A stretch of 64,000 nucleotides of DNA, from contig JARLGU010000056.1 in assembly GCA_031292625.1 (NCBI GenBank), positions 28,744 to 92,743 of the forward strand, written 5' to 3'. The stretch is from Capsulimonadaceae bacterium (GTDB taxonomy: Bacteria; Armatimonadota; Armatimonadia; Armatimonadales; Capsulimonadaceae). Every line of letters starts with the position of its first letter. Position 1 is the first letter of the stretch. Made by a program: the position numbers and the translations under genes. The notes under the pieces are model-generated. The model did not search any database. It was not told where the DNA came from and worked only from the letters and a program-made list of their open reading frames with translations. Positions 23,894 through 31,854 of the stretch are shown here, piece after piece.

Positions 23894-25309
23894 CTATACC
23901 GCGTCTGCGGCAACGGGCGAGGGCGAGGCGACTGCGGGCGAGGATCGGATGCGGCCGATCCAGGGCCAAGCCTGCGTGCGCAGATCCCAGCCGAAGTTTG
24001 CCAGCGCCGCCTGGGCGAGCACAGGCCAATAGATCGCGCGAAACAAGCCGCCGGGAAAGGCGTAGTGCCAGCCGATGAAGCTGATTACCGGAAGATACGA
24101 CCAAAATAGCAGCAGCCACGCCGCTGCTACGGCGTGGCGCTTCCAATTCACGACCACAAGGGCGATCGTCGAAAGCAGCATGACATCGAGCACGACCTTA
24201 TCGCGCTCGATCGAGGTGTCGACCAGTTGCCACAACGCGACGTCCGCCGAACCCGTCGTGATCCAGGCGACCAGCAGCACAAGACCAATCACCGCGGGCG
24301 TCACGAAAAAGATTCGCCCCCAGACGCCCAGATCGATGCGGCGCTGGCGAACATGCCACGCGCCCCACGCGAGACCGACGATTAGCGCGCCGAGCAGCAC
24401 GGGGAAAAAGTTATAGGTAATGACGTCGATCGCAAGGTTGCTGTACATGAACATGGCGGGTTTGTGAAGCAAAACGGCCCGCCGGAAGTGAGGTTCGCGC
24501 GGCTGAGCATACATCAAGCGCCGAATCACCAAAAGTGCAAATACAAAGAGCGCCGTGAGCGCGGAATGGATGAGCGCGGGCTTTCTGCGCGCGCCGCTCC
24601 CGCCCGCCCGGGTGAGCGTCAGGCTTGTCGCGACAAAGGGAAACGCGAAAACATTCTCCTTCGTCAGGCAACCAATGACGAACAGCGCCCACATCGTCCC
24701 CAGCACGCCGCTGCGCCCGGTGGTCAACCAGTAATCGAAAGCGAGGATCGTCCCGAGGAGAAAGACCATCATCAGCAGATCCTGGTGCATCGGATACCAG
24801 GCAAGCCATAGGTCGGGTTGGCAAGCATTGTAGAACTTAACCCCCGCCGCCATAACGACGCCGCCAACCGCAAGCGGGACCGAATCCGTGAACCGGTAAG
24901 CAATCATCCCGCACAACCAGACGCAAACTACGAAAAGAACGTAGCCGAGCCAGGCGTCCCAAATAAACCCCGCGTGCAACCCGACATAGGTTTCCAGCCA
25001 GTACTGAAAGCCGGACACCGGCCGAAGGACATGGATGTCGCTCTGTATCCATGGAGCGTGCCAATAAGCGGTGAGCGCCTGCGCAAGCGCCGGCGAGCGG
25101 TGATATCCCGCCACGATGCTCTGAACATCGTTCATCGCAAATATTTCCGAGAATCGGCAGTGGGAAATGAACTGATGGTTAAAGGCAAAGGAAAGTATGG
25201 CGGAGAGAACGGCGAGCACGCTGCAAAGCGGAAGCGGGACTCCGCAGAAGGTACGGCGGACGGTTGCGTCCGGCGTCCCCAGCGGATCGTCTGTTAAGGT
25301 TGGCGGCAT
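23894..25309 (-). CDS. Polytopic membrane protein, unknown function
   Basis: Many hydrophobic helices over 471 aa. Confidence 0.7.
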   Translation of the reverse strand: MPPTLTDDPLGTPDATVRRTFCGVPLPLCSVLAVLSAILSFAFNHQFISHCRFSEIFAMNDVQSIVAGYHRSPALAQALTAYWHAPWIQSDIHVLRPVSGFQYWLETYVGLHAGFIWDAWLGYVLFVVCVWLCGMIAYRFTDSVPLAVGGVVMAAGVKFYNACQPDLWLAWYPMHQDLLMMVFLLGTILAFDYWLTTGRSGVLGTMWALFVIGCLTKENVFAFPFVATSLTLTRAGGSGARRKPALIHSALTALFVFALLVIRRLMYAQPREPHFRRAVLLHKPAMFMYSNLAIDVITYNFFPVLLGALIVGLAWGAWHVRQRRIDLGVWGRIFFVTPAVIGLVLLVAWITTGSADVALWQLVDTSIERDKVVLDVMLLSTIALVVVNWKRHAVAAAWLLLFWSYLPVISFIGWHYAFPGGLFRAIYWPVLAQAALANFGWDLRTQAWPWIGRIRSSPAVASPSPVAADAV

Positions 25310-25392
25310 GGTCTATTATACGACGGCGCGGCCTTCCTTGCAAGAGAGGCTCCGCCATCCGCGGGACCGCGGCTTCCGTGCGGTAGGGTATC

Positions 25393-26472
25393 ATGGAACC
25401 CTGTATGCAGCCTCGCCGCGTTGACTCCAATAGTTTGCTAGACCGTCCTCCGCATACGCCATCTCGCCTCAGGCCGCTTGCGGCCGGCTGCGCGCTTGGC
25501 GGCCTGCTGGTTGCGATGAGCGTCTGCGCCCTTGGGCTCGGACCGGTTGCCATTGGCCCCGGCGGCGTGGCGGCATCTCTCGCGAATCACATCTTCCATA
25601 CGCACATTGCCGTCGCGGCCGACGCCGACGCGATCGTCTGGTCCCTGCGCATGCCGCGCGTCCTGGTCGAGATCCTGGTCGGCGCATCGCTTGCGACGGC
25701 AGGCGTCGCGTTTCAGGCGCTCTTGCGCAATCCGCTCGCCGAGCCGTACACGATCGGCGTATCCAGCGGCGCGTCGGTCGGGGTCGGCCTCGTGATCGTC
25801 TTGGGGCTATCGGGTGCGCTTGGCGGCTATGCGCCGGCCGCGGCGGCTCTCGCGGGAGCCGTGATTACCTTGCTCGCCGTGTACGCGCTTTCGCGGATTG
25901 GCGGCCGGGTCGACGTGCGTTCCCTGCTGCTCTCAGGCGTCATCGCGGGCGCATTCCTATGGGCCATTCAGATGCTGCTTTTCCGATTGGCGAGCAAGAA
26001 CGACGACGAAATACTGGCGTGGATGATGGGCTCGCTGTCCGGCGTCCGCTGGAGCGATGCAGCGCTGCTAAGCGTGCCGACATTCGCCGGCGTCCTGGCG
26101 CTTGCAATGCACGCGCGGTCGATGAACCTTTACTCGCTCGGCGAAGACCCGGCGCGCCATCTCGGCCTCGAACCTGAACCCTTCAAAGCCGCGATGATCT
26201 TTCTCGGGTCGTTGCTCACGGCCTGCACAGTCGCCGTCGCTGGGATCATCGGCTTCGTCGGTCTGGTTGTCCCGCACCTCTCGCGCAGCCTCGCCGGCAC
26301 CCCCGATCACCGGGTGGTCCTTCCGATTTCGCTGCTCGGCGGCGCGCTGATGGTGGAAATCGCCGATACCACATCCCGCCTCGCGATGGGCGGCGAGATG
26401 CTCCCGGTTGGCGCGGTCACCGCGCTTCTGGGCTGCCCTTTCTTTTTCTACCTCCTCCGGCGCGCCAAGTAA
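25393..26472 (+). CDS. FecCD/BtuC-family ABC transporter permease
   Basis: RMPRVLVEILVGASLATAGVAFQALLRNPLAEPYTIGVSSGA; GFVGLVVPHLSR. Confidence 0.93.
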   Translation: MEPCMQPRRVDSNSLLDRPPHTPSRLRPLAAGCALGGLLVAMSVCALGLGPVAIGPGGVAASLANHIFHTHIAVAADADAIVWSLRMPRVLVEILVGASLATAGVAFQALLRNPLAEPYTIGVSSGASVGVGLVIVLGLSGALGGYAPAAAALAGAVITLLAVYALSRIGGRVDVRSLLLSGVIAGAFLWAIQMLLFRLASKNDDEILAWMMGSLSGVRWSDAALLSVPTFAGVLALAMHARSMNLYSLGEDPARHLGLEPEPFKAAMIFLGSLLTACTVAVAGIIGFVGLVVPHLSRSLAGTPDHRVVLPISLLGGALMVEIADTTSRLAMGGEMLPVGAVTALLGCPFFFYLLRRAK

Positions 26473-26547
26473 AGTTCTAAACACATAGGCATGCAACGCT
26501 CGACGAGCGGTCTTCGATCGGCCAGCTCACTGTCAGCAACCGCGCGC

Positions 26548-27642
26548 CTAGGCCGCGACGCCGCCGGGGTAACGCTTGCGGTATGTCCGGTAAACGAACG
26601 CGAGGACTTCGGCAATCGCCTTGTAGAGGTGGGGCGGAACTTCGCGGCCGATTTCGACTTCCTTGTAGAGCAGGCGGGCGAGGGCGACGTTTTCGACCAT
26701 CGGGACGTCGGCTTCCAGTGCGATTTTCTTGATCTGCTGCGCGATGAAGTCTTGGCCTTTGGCGACCACGATCGGCGCCGTCATCGCACCGGCCTCGTAC
26801 TGCAGGGCGACGGCGAAGTGGGTCGGGTTCGTAATCACCACGGTGGCGCTCGGGACTCGCTGCATCATTCGCTTCTGCGACATCGACTTTTGCGTCTGGC
26901 GGATTCGCTGCTTGATGAGCGGATCGCCTTCCGATTGCTTGAGCTCCTGCTTCATTTCCGTATGCGTCATCTTCAGGTTCTTCTCGAACTCGAACCTCTG
27001 ATAGGCATAGTCGGCGATCGCAAGGACAATCAGAAACGATGTGGCGCGCAGGGCGATTGCCCAAAGAAGGTTGCCGATCGCGCTCAGGAACGAGACGAGG
27101 TCCTGCTGAGCCGCCGAGATCAAGAGCGGGAAACGATCCATCACAAGACTGTACGACATCCAGCCGATGATCGCAATCTTCGCTGTTCCCTTGAACGATT
27201 CCACGGCGCCGTGCCGGGAGAGCATCCGCTTCATGCCCGTTAGCGGATTTACCTTGTCGAACTTGGGGGCGAGCGCCTCCCAACTAAAGCTAAATCCAAC
27301 CTGAAAGACGTTCACCAGGAAACCGATCGCCATTGCAATCAGCATCCCGGGAAGCATCAGGCGCAGGCTCCAGATCGTGGCTTCCCGCAAAATGTCGGTC
27401 GTGGATCGGATTGTCAGCGCATCCGGATGGGGGTTAAATCGAAACGCCGTCTGGAATGCTCCGAAAAGGTCGTTGACGCCTTGTCCGGTTGTCAGCGAGA
27501 AGCGCAGCCACGCGATGAGCGTCAGCATGACGAATGCGGCGCTCAGTTCCATCGATCGCGCAACCTGCCCTTTCTTGCGGGCCTCCTTGCGCTTGCGGTC
27601 GGTGGCCGGGAATACTTTTTCGCCGCTTGAATCCTCGCTCAT
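26548..27642 (-). CDS. flhB: Flagellar export protein FlhB
   Basis: NPTH autocleavage motif (VVITNPTHFAVAL); RKEARKKGQVARSMELSAA. Confidence 0.93.
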   Translation of the reverse strand: MSEDSSGEKVFPATDRKRKEARKKGQVARSMELSAAFVMLTLIAWLRFSLTTGQGVNDLFGAFQTAFRFNPHPDALTIRSTTDILREATIWSLRLMLPGMLIAMAIGFLVNVFQVGFSFSWEALAPKFDKVNPLTGMKRMLSRHGAVESFKGTAKIAIIGWMSYSLVMDRFPLLISAAQQDLVSFLSAIGNLLWAIALRATSFLIVLAIADYAYQRFEFEKNLKMTHTEMKQELKQSEGDPLIKQRIRQTQKSMSQKRMMQRVPSATVVITNPTHFAVALQYEAGAMTAPIVVAKGQDFIAQQIKKIALEADVPMVENVALARLLYKEVEIGREVPPHLYKAIAEVLAFVYRTYRKRYPGGVAA

Positions 27643-28433
27643 GGCGTGTGCATTCCTTGCATCGTCCGCGAAAGATCGAAGGGCAATCCGGAGACCATCT
27701 GACCGACCATGGCCGCCAGAAGCGGCAGGACGACGACGATCAGCATGAGGCCGATCAGAGCCTTAAGCGGCATGCCGACAAAGAAGACGTTCATTTGCGG
27801 AACCGCGCGCGCGAGCATCGCAAACGAAAAATCGACCACCAGCAGAATGGCCCCCGGCGGCGCCGCGATCTTCAGTCCATTTACGAGCGTGTTGAACGTA
27901 ATGTCGGAAACGAAATTAAGGTACGAAGCGTGATTCAGATCGACGGCAAGCGCGGGCAGGTTAATAAACGATCGGGCTAGCGCAACAATCAAAATATAAT
28001 GGCCGTGCGCCAAGAGAAAAAGCAGCAGCGCATACATCGATTGAAACTGCGTAAAGGGGCCTGCAAGTTCGCTGATCGCCGGATTGAACATCTGGGCCAT
28101 GCTAAAACCGACCTGCGTATCGATGAGTGCGCCCGCCATCTCCACCGCCATGATGATGAGCGAAACGACAAAGCCGAGCAGCAAACCGATCACAATATGC
28201 GCGACGAGGGGGCTCGCGATCCCATAAAGACTGTCTGGCACACCCGCCGCCCGCAATGAGGGACTTGCAATGGGCGCCAGAACGAACGAGAGGATCACGG
28301 CCAGGCCGACTTTCACCGGCGCTGGCACCTCGCGAGCGCCAAACACGGGTGCGATCGCGATGAGGGCGGACACTCTGGCGAGCACCTGCAGATAAACCCA
28401 GACATCGAGAGTTCCAATTGTCGGAAAAGACAC
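27639..28433 (-). CDS. fliR: Flagellar export protein FliR
   Basis: Position overlapping flhB; REVPAPVKVGLAVILSF, polytopic. Confidence 0.9.
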   Translation of the reverse strand: MSFPTIGTLDVWVYLQVLARVSALIAIAPVFGAREVPAPVKVGLAVILSFVLAPIASPSLRAAGVPDSLYGIASPLVAHIVIGLLLGFVVSLIIMAVEMAGALIDTQVGFSMAQMFNPAISELAGPFTQFQSMYALLLFLLAHGHYILIVALARSFINLPALAVDLNHASYLNFVSDITFNTLVNGLKIAAPPGAILLVVDFSFAMLARAVPQMNVFFVGMPLKALIGLMLIVVVLPLLAAMVGQMVSGLPFDLSRTMQGMHTP

Positions 28434-28485
28434 TTCGCCTCAATCCTTGAACGCGACCGCCGCACAATGCGACACTCGGGCGGCG

Positions 28486-28755
28486 CTACCGGATCATTAC
28501 CGGCACGTTGTTAAAAAGCGAGGAGGTAAAGTGAACGATCACCGAAAGCATCCAGGGTCCCATCACGGCAAACGCGATAACCATGGCGACAATTTTGGGA
28601 ACAAACGTTAGCGTGGTTTCCTGTATCTGCGTCGCCGCCTGAAAAATACTGATCAACACGCCGACCACGAGCGTGACAACCAATATGGGCATTGCGAGCT
28701 CAATTGTAACAAGCATGCCGCGACGCGCCAATTCGATCAATGAACTCTCGGTCAT
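28486..28755 (-). CDS. fliQ: Flagellar export protein FliQ
   Basis: MPILVVTLVVGVLISIFQAATQIQETTLTFVPKIVA. Confidence 0.92.
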   Translation of the reverse strand: MTESSLIELARRGMLVTIELAMPILVVTLVVGVLISIFQAATQIQETTLTFVPKIVAMVIAFAVMGPWMLSVIVHFTSSLFNNVPVMIR

Positions 28756-28885
28756 ACGGATCCAATCGCCGGTAGCCCGGCAGCCACTTTCTCCTCCGCC
28801 GGATCGCGGCGGCCATCCCGGTACTTTTACCATATACGACCGGGATAGTTCGATAAAAGCTCATACTTGCACGATCAGCAAACAT

Positions 28886-28915
28886 TTGACACCTAATACA
28901 CAGAATCGCTATAAT
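28886..28915 (+). promoter_or_regulatory. Sigma-70-type promoter TTGACA-18-TATAAT
   Basis: TTGACA 28886-28891, TATAAT 28910-28915, about 208 bp upstream of the epimerase gene. Confidence 0.65.
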
Positions 28916-29123
28916 CACGATTGAGCGACAACAACCCGCGGCGATAAGCGGAAAAGATCGCTAAGCGTAAGCGGCGCCTGACACGACAAAGCGGATTCGA
29001 TAGTTCGTCGTCACCTTACACCAGGGCCAGCGAACATAACTGCCAAAGATCAATCACACATTTGCTAAGACGCGGCATCGGTTAATTAGATGCGCCGTCT
29101 CGGTTAGCTGGAAAGAACTATAG

Positions 29124-30074
29124 ATGACATCTAAACATGCAGTCGTAGCTGGTGGAGCTGGCTTCCTTGGGTCACACCTTGTCGACAGGCTATTAGCGGA
29201 AGGCTATCGAGTGACCGCGGTCGACAACTTGATCACGGGAAGCATCGCAAACATTGCTCACCTCGAAACCGACAAGAACTTCCAATTCGTTAAGCGCGAC
29301 GTCATCGAGCCGTTCGATATCGCGGGCGACGTCGGCATCGTCTTTAACCTGGCCTCCCCCGCCAGCCCCATCGACTATCTACAGCTTCCGATTGAAACGT
29401 TGATGGTGGGATCGGCGGGAACGCAGAACTGTCTTGAGCTAGCACGCCGCAAAAAGGCCCGCTTTTTCATGGCATCGACGTCCGAGGTCTACGGGGATCC
29501 CCTCGTCCATCCGCAAGTCGAAGAATATTGGGGCAACGTCAACCCAAACGGCACGCGCTCTTGCTACGATGAGGCCAAACGCTATGCCGAGGCGATTACG
29601 TTCGCCTATCACCGCAAATACGGCGTGGATATCAAGGTTATCCGAATTTTCAACACCTACGGTCCTCGGATGCGCGTTGACGACGGCAGAGTCGTGCCGA
29701 CCTTCCTCAAGCAAGCATTGCTTGGCGAACCGGTCACGATCTACGGAACAGGCAAACAGACGCGCGCCTTTTGTTATGTCTCCGACCTCGTGGACGGCAT
29801 CTTCCGGCTGGCTGAATCGTCAGAGCACGGACCGATCAATGTCGGCAACCCGGTCGAAATGACCATGTTGGAGTTCGCCGAAAAGATCATCGCGACGACA
29901 AACAGCAAGAGCCCGATCGTATACGTGCCATTGCCGACGGCCGATGATCCGATGCAGCGCTGCCCTAACAACACGAAGGCGCGCGAGCGGCTCGGCTGGC
30001 AACCCAAAGTGGCTCTGGAGGAAGGAATCGCGAAGACGATCCCGTATTTTCGCGAAAAGCTTGCACTGGCCTAA
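29124..30074 (+). CDS. NAD-dependent epimerase/UDP-glucuronate decarboxylase-like
   Basis: [42 protein letters not shown]. Confidence 0.9.
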   Translation: MTSKHAVVAGGAGFLGSHLVDRLLAEGYRVTAVDNLITGSIANIAHLETDKNFQFVKRDVIEPFDIAGDVGIVFNLASPASPIDYLQLPIETLMVGSAGTQNCLELARRKKARFFMASTSEVYGDPLVHPQVEEYWGNVNPNGTRSCYDEAKRYAEAITFAYHRKYGVDIKVIRIFNTYGPRMRVDDGRVVPTFLKQALLGEPVTIYGTGKQTRAFCYVSDLVDGIFRLAESSEHGPINVGNPVEMTMLEFAEKIIATTNSKSPIVYVPLPTADDPMQRCPNNTKARERLGWQPKVALEEGIAKTIPYFREKLALA

Positions 30075-30242
30075 TTCTCCACACTACGCTAGAAGAGTGA
30101 GACAGCCGATAATCCGGGTGTCCCGCGCCCTATCTTGTAGAGACTGCAAGGCCATGAGATCGAAATCGGCTGCGGGCGGACGCACGGACCAAGCGGAGCC
30201 TATTAAGGATCAACATCCAGGCTGTCGAGGAGTCGGGGCAGC

Positions 30243-31838
30243 ATGCTCGTTTCGCAAGATCAATCGCAGAATGTAACGCAAACGCAGAAGATCGCCCCTC
30301 ACCTGATCCAGGCGAGCGAGGTTCTGCAGTATTCTGCCATCGAACTGACGCAAGCGGTCGAGCGCGAATTGCTTGAAAATCCTGCGCTCGATTGCGTCGA
30401 AACAAGCCAAGAGCTTTGTCCGGGCTGTCCGTCCCTACACGCCGGGTGCGAACGCTGCCCGTTCACTGCGGCCACGACCGCGGATCGAATCGTCGAAGGC
30501 GCAACATTCAGCGAAATGGTCACCGGCGAGACGGAAGCTTCGCAGGCCTCCGACTCCGCGGAACCCGAAAGGGAGAAGGCGGACGACTCTGACGTCCAGG
30601 ATCCGTGGAGCCTCGACCTGACCACGTTCTACGAGGACGGTCAGGAGCAAGCGCTCCCCAGCGACGAACCCTATGATCCCCTTGCGACGGCAACCGCGAC
30701 GGCAACGCTGCGCGACCACCTGATGTCGAGCATCCTGAGCATGTCGGATGGCGCGGCCGACGAGCGCCTCGCGGAGTATCTGGTCAGTTCCCTCGACGCC
30801 CGAGGCTGGTTGAAGATCGATGATTATGAAGCGATTGAGCAACTCGGTCTGACCGTCGAACAGCTCCAAGAGGGCATCCGCAGTCTCCAGGCCTGCGATC
30901 CGGCGGGCATCGGAGCACGCGACCTGAGGGATTGCGTCCTGCTGCAGTTGCGCAACCTGCAGGAAGAAGGCAGAGGACATCCGCTCCTAATGACGCTGGT
31001 CGAACGATACTGGGACGATATCGTTCAGCGGAAATATCAGTACCTCGCCCGCCGGACACATTCGACCACGGAAGATATCGAAGCGGCGATGCGCTATTTG
31101 CGGACGGAAATCACGCCCAACCCAGCCAGCCAATTTCGTCAGCCGTGGGAGTACAAACCCGATAGCAAGAGTGAGGCCGTGCGGCCGGACGTCGTCATCC
31201 GCCGGACCCCAACGGGGTTCGACATAGAGGTGCTCGGCCTTGAAATCCCCCTCATGCACGTCAACGCTCGCTATCGCGCGCTCTATGAGCTTCTCCGCTG
31301 CCCTCCCGACGCGACTCTTTCGCAGGAGCGCCAGGCGGAAAGGGCCTCGGTGCTTGCGCGCCTATCGCCGCAGGAACGCGACCATATCATCCAGCATGTC
31401 GAGCGAGCGCGCTTGTTCATCAAGAATATCCAGCAGCGGCGCCGCACGATCGAGCGGATTACGCGTTGCCTGATCGAGGCGCAGCAGGGCTTTATCGAAA
31501 CGGGATCGTTCGCCTTCCTGCAGCCCATGACGCGAACGGAACTAGCGCTTCACGCACAGGTCCACGAGTCCACGGTCAGCCGCGCCCTTCTGCGCAAGTA
31601 TGTCCAGCTCCCCAATCAGGATGTCCTCTCGTTCGAGGAGTTCTTCACGTCCGCCGGCTCGCTGAAGGATACGATCCACCAGCTGATCGCCGCCGAAGAT
31701 CCCGCCAACCCATACAGCGACGAGAAAATCCGCAAGATCCTGGTCGATGCCGGTCATAAGATAGCCCGGCGCACGGTCGTCAAATACCGGGAATCGATGC
31801 GCATTCCGGCATCTTACCTGCGGCGAAAACCTGTGTAA
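30243..31838 (+). CDS. rpoN: RNA polymerase sigma-54 factor
   Basis: N-terminal Q-rich region I; C-terminal RpoN box ARRTVVKYRESMRIPASYLRRK. Confidence 0.95.
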   Translation: MLVSQDQSQNVTQTQKIAPHLIQASEVLQYSAIELTQAVERELLENPALDCVETSQELCPGCPSLHAGCERCPFTAATTADRIVEGATFSEMVTGETEASQASDSAEPEREKADDSDVQDPWSLDLTTFYEDGQEQALPSDEPYDPLATATATATLRDHLMSSILSMSDGAADERLAEYLVSSLDARGWLKIDDYEAIEQLGLTVEQLQEGIRSLQACDPAGIGARDLRDCVLLQLRNLQEEGRGHPLLMTLVERYWDDIVQRKYQYLARRTHSTTEDIEAAMRYLRTEITPNPASQFRQPWEYKPDSKSEAVRPDVVIRRTPTGFDIEVLGLEIPLMHVNARYRALYELLRCPPDATLSQERQAERASVLARLSPQERDHIIQHVERARLFIKNIQQRRRTIERITRCLIEAQQGFIETGSFAFLQPMTRTELALHAQVHESTVSRALLRKYVQLPNQDVLSFEEFFTSAGSLKDTIHQLIAAEDPANPYSDEKIRKILVDAGHKIARRTVVKYRESMRIPASYLRRKPV

Positions 31839-31854
31839 GCAGCGAGAGCGCCAA

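Noticed and set aside
26491-27243. 250-aa plus-strand ORF overlapping flhB
   Set aside because: Antisense to flhB, which has the diagnostic NPTH motif.
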